A program made the translations under genes and the position numbers. A stretch of 64,000 nt of DNA from Conoideocrella luteorostrata (lineage: Eukaryota > Ascomycota > Sordariomycetes > Hypocreales > Clavicipitaceae), in NCBI GenBank assembly GCA_032433595.1, contig JASWJB010000011.1, positions 124,001 to 188,000 of the forward strand, read 5' to 3'. Positions 35,239 through 46,568 of the stretch are shown here, piece after piece; the first letter of the stretch is position 1, and every line of letters begins with the position of its first letter. Under the pieces are notes generated by a model, which was not told where the DNA came from, made no database searches, and saw nothing but the letters and a program-made list of their open reading frames with translations.

Positions 35239-35643
35239 TATACTCTGCGGCAGAAGATTGTAACAACGACGACGAATCGCAAACCAGGAAGTGACCCGCC
35301 CGAAGCTAGATAGGAAAAAGAACCAGATAACAGATTTCTCGTTGTTTCGATACAGATTTTAGAGGTCGGTTTCGGATCGTTTCAGCGGTGTAGATGTATT
35401 CGCAAGCAAGCAGTCAAGAGCCGATGCCGCAATGATGGCCAAGAGTTTGTTGTTGAGCACACGCCCCGCTAATATCCAGCTGTGAACTACTAGTACCATT
35501 GTTAAACTTCCCGTTCATGCCGATGGTGGGCAAAGACTACTCCGTAAAGTGGGCGGCGAAAAATAAAAATGAACTGTCGTGCAGTAATTGAAACAAAAAC
35601 TAATTTATCTAGAGCAGAAGGCCGGAACCTGTCTTGCTCTTTT

Positions 35644-35659
35644 ATATATATATATATTA
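35644..35659. repeat. (TA)n microsatellite
   Basis: About eight TA units in the cia1 upstream region. Confidence 0.85.
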
Positions 35660-35761
35660 AGCATACTCATGCACATTGAAAGATGCACGGTCAACTTCGT
35701 AGCAAGTTCTCTGTTTATGCCTACTCTGCGCCTGGCTTAACCAAGTATATAACTAACTAAC

Positions 35762-35777
35762 TACTCCGTACGGAGTA
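35762..35777. repeat. Perfect 16-bp palindrome of the TACGGAGTA family
   Basis: TACTCCGTACGGAGTA is self-complementary; the cores face the opposite way to the 2.3-kb copy, with centre GTAC. It directly follows a TAACTAACTAAC-like run. Confidence 0.9.
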
Positions 35778-35886
35778 CTCCCATCCACATATTCCATATA
35801 CCTGCGAGCAACCGGCCGTGAACGCAAGCCAAAGCCTAGTCTGAATTTTGTGGGACGTATTACAAATCATCTTCAGCAGTATCGAC

Positions 35887-37443
35887 TTACCCCACCTTGC
35901 CATTCCTAGGAAGACAGAGCCACATAGCTACGAGAGAAAACAACACTGTTAGAACAATCGGCTGCAGGACGCCAACTCCGTGGCTTGCTGCGATAGCACC
36001 AACGGCAAATGGTAATATAGCCGCCCCTCCACCGCCGATGGCGGAGGAGAATCCAATGGCACTGACATGATATTCCGCAGGCAGGACTTTCGTCGCAACG
36101 ACAATGGCTGCAGGGAAGACTGGTCCTAAAAAGAATCCTAGCAGTGATACAGAGAACATGGCTCCTGTCATGCTGGGAATCAACCAATAAGCCAGCTGGA
36201 AGATAATGCATAGTGCCAAGTATCCTGTAATGGCCAGCCTTTCCCCGATCCTGCCAGTTATGAACCCTAATACCACTCTTCCCAGCGATAAGCCCAGCCA
36301 AAAGAGTGTGGCAGTAACTCCAGCCAGGAAGCCATCGGCATGCCTCTCCTTCAACATGAACGTTGGGATCCAGCCACCCAAGCTGACTTCTGCACCTGCG
36401 TAGAGTAATAAGAAGGTTGCTATTAGCCAAACAATTGGCTCTCGTAACACTGTAGTGGTGGTCGCTCCGCCGGCCGCGCCTCCATGTCGAAGCATTTGTC
36501 GATGCGCAGCTCCTGTTGCATCCCAAAATGCCCACAGCCCAAAGAACAGCTCGACGCAAACTATAACTATGAAAATGTAATAGAATGAATACCAGGGCAG
36601 ACCCAGCTTGGTCACCATGACAGAGGCTATAAGTGGTGATACGGTGCCTCCAAATCCGAATGAGCCGTGAAGAATCCCTAGCAGCTCGTTGGTTTGGCGC
36701 ATATTACCCACCCATGCATTATAAGCACTGTCTTCGATGCCGTTTCCAAAACCAGTGAGCATGAACAATATAGGAAGTAGAGGGAAAGGCGGAAGAAATA
36801 CTATTGGTACATAACCAATGAGGCGGAAGAGCGGGCCTAGGAGCGCAATACCTCGCTGTCCGATTGCATGATGAATCCAATTGTTGGTTAAAGCTGCAGT
36901 CGCGTATCCTAGAAACGGAACTATAAAGACGGTGGATATCGTAGTGTAATTAATGTCATAGTATTCCTCAATCTGACAACGGCAAGGTGGTTAGCCCGGG
37001 TCATCCTGCTAACAACAAGCAGGTGTCAAGGTAATATGCCGAGGGTTATACTTGCATACGGAAGAAGAGCCTGTACGTAGGGCGGATTAGTGACTTTGTT
37101 TGCTGGAACAGCTCTAACCGAGAAGAAGTCCGAAGGAATGGACTAATGCACGTACGCCGATACTACCATCATGCATGCCCATGATGAAAAATGACAAGTT
37201 GACACTGCAATATCGAAACACATTGATCCGTGGACTTTTCCAGTCCTCAAGACCCGGTCCGACAGTTGCAACCTCCGAATCGACCTCATGGGGATTTTCA
37301 TGAGAGACGGTAACATTTTCTGTATCTCGTAGAAGATTCGCAATTTCCGAGTCGTATTCAGTACCTAGCATGTCGGTACTATTTTCACCGCGGCGCAAAC
37401 TTGCCTCTCCTGATACTGATCGTGGACGATACGGGCTTGCCAT
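35887..37443 (-). CDS. MFS transporter, Bsc6-like
   Basis: This is a plasma- or organelle-membrane carrier of the major facilitator superfamily; its substrate is unknown. Three exons, 37443-37156, 37070-37056 and 36972-35887, give 462 residues. Exon 2 is only 15 nt (ALLPY). The join FFIMGMHDGSIG / ALLPY / IEEYYDINYTTISTVF matches the first helix and loop of this MFS group. The second intron starts with GC in the strong context GCAAGT. The N-terminal 75 residues are cytosolic and acidic/polar, then about twelve membrane helices follow, including GYATAALTN, GFGNGIEDSAYNAWVGNM in helix 4-5, and GFFLGPVFPAAIVVATKVLP late. Other splice choices at exon 2 break the frame. No biosynthetic genes lie nearby, so a drug or nutrient carrier cannot be told apart. 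Confidence 0.82.
37056..37070 (-). other. 15-nt microexon flanked by GT-AG and GC-AG introns
   Basis: The microexon encodes ALLPY. Upstream intron 37155-37071 (85 nt) runs from GTACGT to TACAG. Downstream intron 37055-36973 (83 nt) runs from GCAAGT to GTCAG. Both are phase 0, so skipping the exon would delete five residues without changing frame. Confidence 0.65.
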
Positions 37444-38758
37444 GTTGGTTTAAAATATTGGATTCAAATGAAAAGAACTCCAAAGCCTGTTTCCACCGAC
37501 TGAATTGAGGGCCGTTCCGCTGGCTGGTCAATAAGATGTTCCTTGTGAGATTGACTAGCAAAGGCAAAGTATTTGGTGTCGGTGGCCGAGCTTTATGGCT
37601 ACAGATTCCACATAACCCCGCTTGCGATTAGAAAGCATAGATAGATGTGATGGATGGCAATTTGGGTATAATCCCGTAACAGGAGGGATTCCAGGCGGAG
37701 CTTTGAGATAAGATCCAGTCGGAGAGATATTCGGACGTACAGAAACTGCTAGCAAGGTGGGGTTGCACGAGTTTCCCCGATGCCGGATCAACGGTCAAGC
37801 ATGCGGGAGCCTGGGGTCTGCGCGATTGAAACTAAGAGTAACGATGCCAACGTTTTTTGGTCGAGGTTACACAATACCCAGAACAAACCAGCTTTGACTA
37901 TTTATTGTCACTACAATAGCAGGGCTGATGACATCAGCGATTTCAAGACTTAACTACTTGCACGCCTAGTATTTTTGACCACTCCATGGCCACAATGCCT
38001 TTGACAAGCCTTCCCTATAATTTTGCCAAGCACACACACTCACATGTAAAATGTGGACATGCTAAAAAAGGAAGTGCGAATGGTTTTTATTCTTGCCTCT
38101 CTCTTATTGTCTGCCGGCTGCGCCTGGTTGTTCCAGCCAGAAACTGCTGGACTCTAATGAGGAAAATTGACAATTTCTTCTGGTCCGCTGATATCGTGAC
38201 AAGTGACATCCTTTGCCTCTCCACTGCACCCTCCAAAACTAGGGCAAGTGGTTATCATGCCATCAACTTGCCGATGCCCTTGTAAGCAAAGGGAGTAGCC
38301 TTGCAAGTACTAGTGTTAGTAAGAGCTGTACTCTCGGCCGCTCCGTTATCGTTCTGGTTGCTTTGATTTGTGCCAAATTGTCGCGTGCAGGGCGGCATCT
38401 TTGTTAGCCCTGCGGTATGCCCGCTTGGGGATGGCTGCTAAGAGTGTCAGCTGCCATACCTCACATTCGCTAGCTTGATTTGCTGGATTTAGCCACTATC
38501 CTAACTAACTAATGTAACTGGCCTTTCTTCTTCAGCCTCCGGACAAATCGGCCGGTCAGGTGGACAAGGGCATATTGCGCTTGCCTAATGCGCCTCCGCG
38601 AAAGACTGTCGATATGAAAATGGTTGCCGTCCAACCCTCAAGAGTGCACGCATCTTCTCGTACAGCATCATCTTTAGTGTGTGTTCGCCAGCGTTTATCA
38701 TAGACTCGATATCGGATTGGTACCAGCTTTTTTTTCTCTACATCATTTTCCCTTGATC
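37444..38758. other. Divergent intergenic region, MFS gene and 38.8-kb gene
   Basis: A 1.3-kb spacer with no supported gene and no TACGGAGTA copy. A CTAACTAACTAA run is at about 38500. A pyrimidine-rich tract at 38728-38752 precedes the plus-strand ATG. Confidence 0.35.
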
Positions 38759-39604
38759 ATGTCCAGTTACAATGCAAGAAGTGGCAATGGCGGTCGCTGG
38801 TCAGATCGGCGACGCGACTTTTCTCCGGATCAACAACGTGGTCGAGCTGGCAATTCTAAGGTTCCGGGTCAGGAGAATTTACCGCAGGGGCTAAACGAAG
38901 ACTATTATCGTGAGAGCGCTGCAGCGCTTGGTATACCAACGGGTGGCAAGGAGCATCGATCTCATTCAGTTCCGCCGCCAGCGTCTGCTGTTGTTCGACG
39001 ACCACGGTCTCCGTTTACTTCTTCATCAAGATCTTCGTCTTGCTCTCGTCCTGAGCGTTCATACTCTAGCACCAATCGCAGTGCCTCGCGCGAAGACGAA
39101 CACGTTTCCGGCGCAATCCGCCGGCCTAGCGGCATCATACGAAGCAGCTTCTCCCAAACTAAGGCAGGAATCAGTGCTGGAATCGTTGGTGCAGTTGTAG
39201 GGGGCTTGGTCGCCAAACAAGCCGCAGAGGCAGCAATCCGCCAAAGATGGAAGCAAGATGATCGTTCACGACGCCGTAGCACAGAGGCTATGCCCCATAT
39301 GGCGTCGACACTTCTCGGTGCGGTAGCGGGTGGTCTTGGCGCCAACGCCATTACACATAAACTGGAAGGTGCCAGAGAAAGAAGAAAGAATGATAAGTTA
39401 GCATGGGACAAAAGATATGGCCAAGAGGAGGATTTGCCCTACTATGATACAGGAAGGCTTCAAGGCTTGAACTATCGGAATCAAAGGTTATATTTGCGCG
39501 ACAATCATGACGGTCGCGACTATGAAGATGATGTAAATTGGAGATACGATGATAGGCAACCAACGCGGCGCCGTATAGAAGACACAAGGTGCTACAGATA
39601 TTAG
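38759..39604 (+). CDS. Hypothetical protein with glycine-zipper-like segments
   Basis: I do not recognise a named family. A single exon gives 281 residues from the first ATG (MSSYNARSGNGGRWSDRRRD); the frame is open upstream only from a GTG. The first 150 residues are Arg/Ser-rich and look disordered. Two small-residue segments follow, AGIVGAVVGGLVAKQAAEAA and LLGAVAGGLGANAITHKLEG, each with GxxxG spacing and each followed by basic residues. They resemble glycine zippers or short membrane-inserting helices. The C-terminal 60 residues are rich in Tyr, Asp and Arg (YDTGRLQGLNYRNQRLYLRD). The composition is like fungal DUF3824-type proteins, but this is only a resemblance. The frame overlaps two shadow frames on either strand. 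Confidence 0.6.
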   Translation: MSSYNARSGNGGRWSDRRRDFSPDQQRGRAGNSKVPGQENLPQGLNEDYYRESAAALGIPTGGKEHRSHSVPPPASAVVRRPRSPFTSSSRSSSCSRPERSYSSTNRSASREDEHVSGAIRRPSGIIRSSFSQTKAGISAGIVGAVVGGLVAKQAAEAAIRQRWKQDDRSRRRSTEAMPHMASTLLGAVAGGLGANAITHKLEGARERRKNDKLAWDKRYGQEEDLPYYDTGRLQGLNYRNQRLYLRDNHDGRDYEDDVNWRYDDRQPTRRRIEDTRCYRY

Positions 39605-40228
39605 TGTTCACAAAGCATTGCTGTAACTGGCCTGCCTGGCTAAGTACTACGCTTTCCTGCTTGACAGCAATGGCTGCGGTCACTTCGTAAGTGGACCAAA
39701 TTCCATCAATCTTTCCGCTTCGAGCAATGTTGACCGTCATGATCATCAATTTTGCTTTCTTCATTCTGAGTTACAGTAATTTATGGAACATTAGAAGGAT
39801 TGGTGTATGAAACTGTCAGGCATACAGATATAACGTAAAAGTAATGAGCCATAGAAATAGCGTTAGAAGTGACGAATAATGAATCCACATGAAAATCGAT
39901 ACAGTCACATCTGATATTCGATCGCTATCCTATACTCTATAATAGTAAAATATGTCCTGAGCTTCCAATCCCTCTACAGCCACCTATGATCATAGAGAAT
40001 TTCCCACTGACTTGCTCACTTCAGATACAAAACGATTTGCTCAAACAAAAACCTACAACAAATCGTCACATATGGTTATATGCGAGATTCAATATCACAA
40101 AGGCCAATCTAAAGTAAAAATGACAGCTTGGCCCAAAGAGTTAGTAGCAAAGACCACAAGAGTTTGTGTCTGGTACTAATCTACTGGTGATTAAGTATAA
40201 ATACCATAATCACATTACCCCTGTTGCT
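39605..40228. other. Spacer between convergent hypothetical genes
   Basis: AT-rich sequence with no coding pattern or repeat that I can see. Confidence 0.35.
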
Positions 40229-42042
40229 TTACTCCCAGGACAAGTTTTCAAACTGCTCATTCAACGATAAATCGGTCTCTCCTTGTCCAGATGTTTCCCG
40301 AATTACAAGCTCCCTATCGACAGTCTTTTTAAAGAAACTGGCTATTTCTGCCAGAGCAAGTTGCTGAGCATTAGACGTGTTGAGCATATTGAATAGGGAT
40401 TGAGAATCAAGTAGCTGCTTAGCTATGACCGAATCTGGTTGGCAAAATGTGCGGACTCGGATAGATCGTGCGTTCACCTTCATGGCATGGAGTAGCCCCA
40501 AGATCTCCGATGGATTGTTCTGGCGACGCCCATAAAAACTGAATTCGTTTAAATGCATGGCTATCAGCTCTAGCTGCGTTTCAAGATCATAACGAAAGGT
40601 GATTACCCTTGGGCGTCCTTGTTGAAGCCAAAAGTCGGAAACTTTCTTGAGATTGGCTGGCACGAGATGACCTTTTTCAAACTCGGCGACGATGTAATCG
40701 TTCAGAGAAGACGTCAAGTAGAATTCTAATTCGCAGTATAATAGGCTTTGTTCCCGGGCATTCAGAGATATGGCAACATGATGATTAGCAACTCCTGACA
40801 TTGATGGATTTGGTCGTCGATGAGAAGGATTTAGTTCAGCGGTCTAACGCAAATGTGAGCCACGTATATCTAACACTCCTAATTGAAGTGGGCATCTCTT
40901 AACTTACTACGTCTTTTGCCATTTTTTTGATGCTGTCGAGGAACCCCATACGTTTGGGCGGTGGCTTCTTTCTATCATCTACAGTCTCACCAGTGCACTC
41001 CAGCCAGCCATTATGACCAATCATAGTCTTTTCCCCTCTTTTGATAGAAGGGAAGCTCTGCCCTCGGAAGTAAAGAGGGAGAGGTGAAAATTGCAGGCTT
41101 GGCGAAGCCACCGAACTGTCATTTGGAGCAATCAGTGGAGGGGCAGGAAGCGGAAATTCTTGTGTTGAGACTGGGGATGAGATGCCTGGCCTGGTCAGGT
41201 TTCCAACAGTACTCTTAGATCGTCTAGATCTTTGCAGTAAGCTTTGTTGTCTTCGAGGATATCTAGGCTGTTCAGGGGTTCGATTATCAGCCCACGAACT
41301 GTACATATCAATGATGGCCTCATTGACACGCTGTGCTCGACTTTCGTCATATATGATGTCATCTTTTTGTTTAGACCTCCTATAATCATTCTTGATCCGG
41401 CCGGATTCAGCCCTGTCGTGAAAACTGAGTTGTTTCTCTGGAAATATGTTTCCAGGCGGGCAATCAAGACCAAGGCCTGTGTGCCGCCTAGCTGGAGGGA
41501 ATTTTGGGCACCGCGGTGGTGAAGGTGTCTGCAAGGGATGTGGAGGTATTTGATTTCGGCGCGTTGCTAAGCTTGTGACCTTGTATTCCGTCTCTTTATT
41601 TCTCTGCATGATCTCGGATGAAGCTGACGCGTCATCCACACGCCGATGCCGCGGTTGGTCCTTATCGTATGTCATTGGTGGCAGCACGTAGGAATCGGAA
41701 AGACAGCTGTCTTTACTATGGTTCACTGAATCAGAGAGTGATATTTTCTCCGTCTTTACAGGACTGCGATCCACCTTCTGCGTTATCCTTTGTCGATGTT
41801 AGATATTTCATGATGGTGACACAGATTGCTCTAAAAGAGACTTACGCTTCCGTGAGTTTGTTCATCTGTCCCTCAGTCAAGCTCATGCGTATCGTCAGGG
41901 GCTGGTTGATGCGGCGCCGTCTGGGCGAACCGACCAGTGCTCGTTTTGCTTGATAATTCCTTTTTGAGGTTTGTCCTACTGTGACTGCAGCCTGACTAAC
42001 ATCCGCAATCTTTTCCTCTTTACGAAATGTTTGCGGGGACAT
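40229..42042 (-). CDS. Hypothetical fungal protein, 563 residues
   Basis: The function is unknown. Three exons, 42042-41846, 41787-40908 and 40843-40229, join in frame. Intron 1 runs from GTAAGT to ACAAAG with a CTAAC branch and joins MNKLTEA to ITQKVDRSPVK. Intron 2 runs from GTAAGT to GTTAG and joins MAKDV to TAELNPSHRRPN. The first 350 residues are polar, with basic patches (GSPRRRRIN, RSRRSKSTVG), many SP/TP sites and a short motif RMGFLDSIKKMAKDV that may be an amphipathic helix. The last 190 residues look folded: AREQSLLYCELEFYLTSSL, EFEKGHLVPANLKKVSDFW, RPRVITFRYDLETQLELIAM and FFKKTVDRELVI. The layout of a disordered phosphorylatable N-terminus and a compact C-terminal domain suggests a regulatory or adaptor role, which is inference. 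Confidence 0.65.
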
Positions 42043-44415
42043 CAGAACTGTTGTGGATATTGGGATTCAAAAAGAAAAGTTTGACGGGCGATGTGGTGGA
42101 AGAGGTAAAATACTGGTGTTGATAGAGAGGGAGACGTAGTTCGTGATATCGATGCGACAACGCAGCTTTGAATTAGTAAAATACGCAGTGACAAACGGGA
42201 CAAGTCAGGTGATTTTTTATTTTTTTTGGAAAGAATTAAGGCTTCGATGCCCTGTCTCTGCCAGCTGCTTGCAGCTGGACTGCTAACTGTTACCCGGGCC
42301 GCTCTTTCGGCCAAGAAAAAGTGACTTAGGGTGTGATGCTGTCTGTTCTCATCAATCAACCTGATCGTATAATTAATACGAACTTAATTCATGTCAGACT
42401 AACGAACGACAACCAGAGTTGTGATTCATCGGAAATCCAACGCCATACCATTATATATCAAACATCTACAGAAACAAGGCCTTGGTTCTAAGATACTCTC
42501 TGATACGGTGCTTTGGAGGATAGAAGATGCTTATGAATATGGCATCCCTCACGCGGAGCGGATTTTGTAGCCCGTCGAAGTTTTAACTGACCGATGGGTT
42601 TTGTAGCAATATATATATATATATTTCCAGTGAATTTCCCTAGCGCAATATTCATGCCGCAGCCAGGACATCAGCACCCAACATAAACAAACGTCCAGTC
42701 GTGAATCAGCGTCATACATTGTGATAAGAGATTTCCCTTTTTGTTTTTTAAAAAAAAAGAAAAGCAGTGATTCAGGGTAGGCATGGAGCATAGGTGGTTG
42801 TATGAACTGTATTTCCACCGGACCACGGAGTAGACATTTCGGAAGTGGATCAGGTAGGCCACCTAATTTTATATCTGATCATTCCCGATGTTACTTGCCG
42901 CTTTATTAATCTTCAGAACGGAGAGGGGGTGGCAGCACCCGCAATAGCTTAAACCGTGGCTCGTATTGCTGCGTGGGCTCTTCGGCTCTCATGTGAACCC
43001 CGCCCAGACATTGGTGGCCAGAGCGCCGTCAGTGGTGCCAACGCGTGGCGGTTGTCCGTAACGAAACCGAGGTGCGCAGTTCACAAACCCAATGTTCTCA
43101 CCACACCCCGGCCTTGGTCGACTTGCCGATGTCACTAGCCGCTCCCCACCCGCCCACCACCGTAAGACCTCCTGGGTCAACCATGCCAACGTCACGCCGT
43201 AGGCTATCACTGCAGCCGGGTCAAAGCTATAGACCACGAGTAAGGTTGAGTGGCTCTACTGTCACCAAGTGTATCTACCAAGATAAATAGTCATACAATT
43301 CGAAGCACCAGAAGACATCAAGACTTGACCCGAATTGGTCCAATGTGCGGAGATCTAGGAGGTAACTGCCGAATACCCATGCGACGATGGCATTTGCCCT
43401 GTCGCTGTTATCAGACATCAGAGAACGGAAATGAAAAGGTCTAGTGTGGGAATTGCAAACTGATCCCCCAACTGTTTCCTGTCACTATTCTAGATTTGCC
43501 CACCTGCGAGATAAGAATTTAGCAACACGTAATAATATCAACCCCATCATCGGGTTGACAAGGCCCGGTCGCGGTTGATTGGAACTTACCGTAGTTGTGA
43601 GGCAATAGGTTATTGCATGGCTGCTGGTACCGCGAGAATGGCTAAGCAGCTAAGGCAGCCTGGCGCGGAATTAATGATAGAATTCTTCAGAATTTGATTC
43701 ATCTAATGCCCTATTGACTAGAAACAATTGCAGTAGTCAAAGGTTGGTATACAAAGTATTGAGCATTTATTTTGGTTGCTCTGTAGAGAAGTGATGGTGG
43801 CATTGACGAAACCCGATGGAGTGCAAAACTTATTGCCTCGCACTGTACGGAGTACGGAATACGGAGAACCTGTCGCTACCTAAAGATTTTTCACATTACT
43901 AGTCTTGTTGCCGTGTTTGTCTCCACCAATCACATCTGAGAGTCGCTGTCATCACATATCCACTCAGCTACCTCCCGCGTTTTGTTTCCGTGCTGTCATG
44001 CCTGTTGGTGCCATGCATATTCCCGTCTTATAGCGCCTCCCAAGCCTGCAGACATCCGATCCAAGGTGTCGGGCAAATTCTGCGGCAACTCCATCTACGT
44101 TTACCATGGCTAGTGGCTTAAACGGCTACATAGTTAGGCTAAGATCGTAAGTACTAGTTCATGCTGGGCGCAATATAATTGTAGCCTATTGCACCTGCAA
44201 AACTAGCCATGCCCTCTATTGAAAGAGCTTTCTCTCTCCACGCCGCCTCCGTTGCTCCAACTGTGGCCATTCCGCAGTCACCCAACTCGTTTTTGGACCA
44301 CTCATTAGCAAAATTTCGTCGCCTCTCTCTTGTTTCGAAGAGAAACTCTGGCTGGAAACTACCCATATCCTACTCTTAGTTGATTCATCTCTCTCAAATC
44401 TTCTCAATAGGCGTC
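42043..44415. other. Divergent intergenic region, 2.4 kb
   Basis: Holds a (TA)n tract (42609-42624), a CACGGAGTA variant near 42823 and TACGGAGTA at 43846-43854. The part 42930-43290 is visibly richer in G and C than its flanks, with several overlapping short open frames on both strands, none with a good start or splice context. It may be a decayed gene or element; I cannot identify it. Confidence 0.4.
42609..42624. repeat. (TA)n microsatellite
   Basis: About eight TA units in the spacer upstream of the 563-residue gene. Confidence 0.85.
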
Positions 44416-46568
44416 ATGACTGCAAATGGCACACAAAGTGCAGAATCCCCATTCTATGACATCGGTATGTTGTTAAACGTGCCCAAATGAAAACTATCTT
44501 CACTGGAAGAGATTTATGCAAGACTTACAACACGATTTGTAGTCATCGTGGGAGCTGGTCCTGTTGGTTTAATGCTCTCCACTTGCCTGGCAAGATGGGG
44601 TTATCGCATTAAGCATATTGACAACCGGTCAGAACCAACCAGCACAGGAAGAGCTGACGGCATTCAGCCGCGGTCATTGGACCTTCTTCGGAACATGGGC
44701 CTCAAAGCCAGGCTGATGGCTCACCAGCCTGCCCGGGTGTATGAGGTTGCATTTTGGAATCCCGATACATCCGGGAAAGATATTGTGCGGACCGGAACTT
44801 GGGCCAGCTGCCCAAAGTTCGTCGATGCACGATACCCATTCACCACCCTTTTGCATCAAGGCTACATAGAAAGAGCCTTCATTGATGATCTCGAAAAGCA
44901 TTGCGTTCAGATCCAGCGACCGTGGACTATCACAGACTTCAAATCCGATGAGAAAGATAACCCAGCCTACCCGGTATATGTTGAGTTGAAACATGTGGAT
45001 GGAACAGCCACAGAGACTGTGAGGTCGAAGTATCTGTTTGGAGGCGAGGGTGCGAGATCTTTCGTTCGACAGCATCTCAGGATTGGCATGAGACACGTCG
45101 ACCCAATCGAGCATGTATGGGGTGTGATGGACGGCGTGGTGAAGACAGACTTTCCCGATATCAAGGTGAGGAAAGTGAAATGCATGATCAAAAACCTTCC
45201 CAGGTCCGAAACTTACTATATGACTGTAGATGAAATGCACAATTCACAGTCAATACGGTTCCATCATGGTCATCCCAAGGGAACAGAACATGGTTCGACT
45301 CTACATTCAAATTGCGTCTTCAAATGAATCAGATTGGGATCCAAAAAAAACAGCAACCCAAGAACAGGTTCAAGATTCGGCGAAGAAGATTCTCAATCCG
45401 TACTCAATAGAATGGGAGAGAGTGGAATGGTATTCGGTCTACCCAATTGGTCAAGGAATCTCTGACAGATACAGTTTGGATCAGCGCGTGTTCCTAGGTG
45501 GTGATGCATGCCACACACACAGCGTGAGTTGTATACCAATAAACCCCCCAGTATTTAACCATTATCGTACTATGGGTGTTGACGAATTCCTCTACTTTGT
45601 GATTGTAGCCAAAAGCCGGTCAAGGTATGAACACAGCATTTCTGGACGCTCTAAATCTAGCTTGGAAGATCCACGTTGTCGAAGGGGGCTTTGCGCGTCG
45701 CGATATCCTTAAAACTTACGAGTCGGAGCGTAAAGGGGTTGCAGAAGATCTTCTGGACTTTGATAACCGTTACGCAAAGCTCTTCTCCCAGCGTTCACCC
45801 GCTGTCAACGAGATAGAGGCAGCATCGAGTGAAGTTTCAAGTGACCGCGAATGTAAGAAAGAAGATGAGTTCATTCAAGTTTTCAAGGAGTCATGCGAAT
45901 TTACTAGCGGCTATGGGGTGGCCTATGGACCAAACGAGGTGAACTGGTCACAAAGTCATCAGGCCAAGTCATCACTTTTGCATCCCCAAGGCACAATACT
46001 TCGCACAGGTTATATTTTCATCAACTCTGATGTGACGAGGGTAGTAGATGCCAATGTAGTCCACTTGGAGCAAGAAATACCCCTGAACGGCTCATTCCGT
46101 ATCTTTATCTTCGCTGGAAATCCTTTTTCCACCAAGACCGCGCTACAGGATCTTGCCGATGGCCTCAGTAGTGAAGGATCATTCTATGGGTCTTATATCA
46201 GATCGGATATCGATGCCGTTTCGCACCATGAGCGACACAATCCTCATAGCTTGTTCTTCACGCTTTGCACGATATTTGCTGCAAAGAGAACGCAGATCGA
46301 GATTTCAAGGGATGTGCCGGGCCTCCTAGCACGTTATCGCGACCATGTATATACAGATGACCGATGGGATTGGAGAGTTCCTAACGTGAGGGCGTCAGCT
46401 CACGCCAAGATGGGCTTTAATGAGGAACGAGGTGCTATAGCTGTGGTTCGGCCGGATGGCCACGTCGGTGCTGTTGTTGGACTTGCGAAAGGCAGTGGAA
46501 CCATCAACGCCTTGAATGAATATTTCTCGGCCTTTTGCACCAAAAAACTAGCCGTTGTTAGCACCTAG
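44416..46568 (+). CDS. FAD-dependent class A monooxygenase, phenol-hydroxylase type
   Basis: This is a flavoprotein that would hydroxylate an aromatic or polyketide-like substrate with NAD(P)H and oxygen. Four exons, 44416-44464, 44543-45165, 45230-45523 and 45609-46568, give 641 residues, the size of fungal phenol hydroxylases. The dinucleotide fold is [14 protein letters not shown] (GxGxxG at 20-25). The FAD-binding GD motif is [17 protein letters not shown] (D316), rebuilt across intron 3. The C-terminal third matches the thioredoxin-like dimerisation domain, with [13 protein letters not shown] and [15 protein letters not shown]. The frame break near 45.17 kb is an intron (GTGAGG to TGTAG), not a frameshift. 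The usual DG motif (CDGARS) reads GEGARS here. No clustered biosynthetic partners are seen, so the substrate is open. Confidence 0.88.

Larger units (their letters stand above)
35239..35886. other. Spacer between MFS gene and cia1
   Basis: Contains TACTCCGTA at 35538-35546, a (TA)n tract at 35644-35659, a CTAACTAACTA run and the palindrome at 35762-35777. No gene is supported. Confidence 0.4.

Noticed and set aside
45165..45240. Apparent frameshift in the FAD monooxygenase
   Set aside because: A 64-nt GT-AG intron (45166-45229) restores the conserved sequence DIK / [18 protein letters not shown], so the gene is intact.
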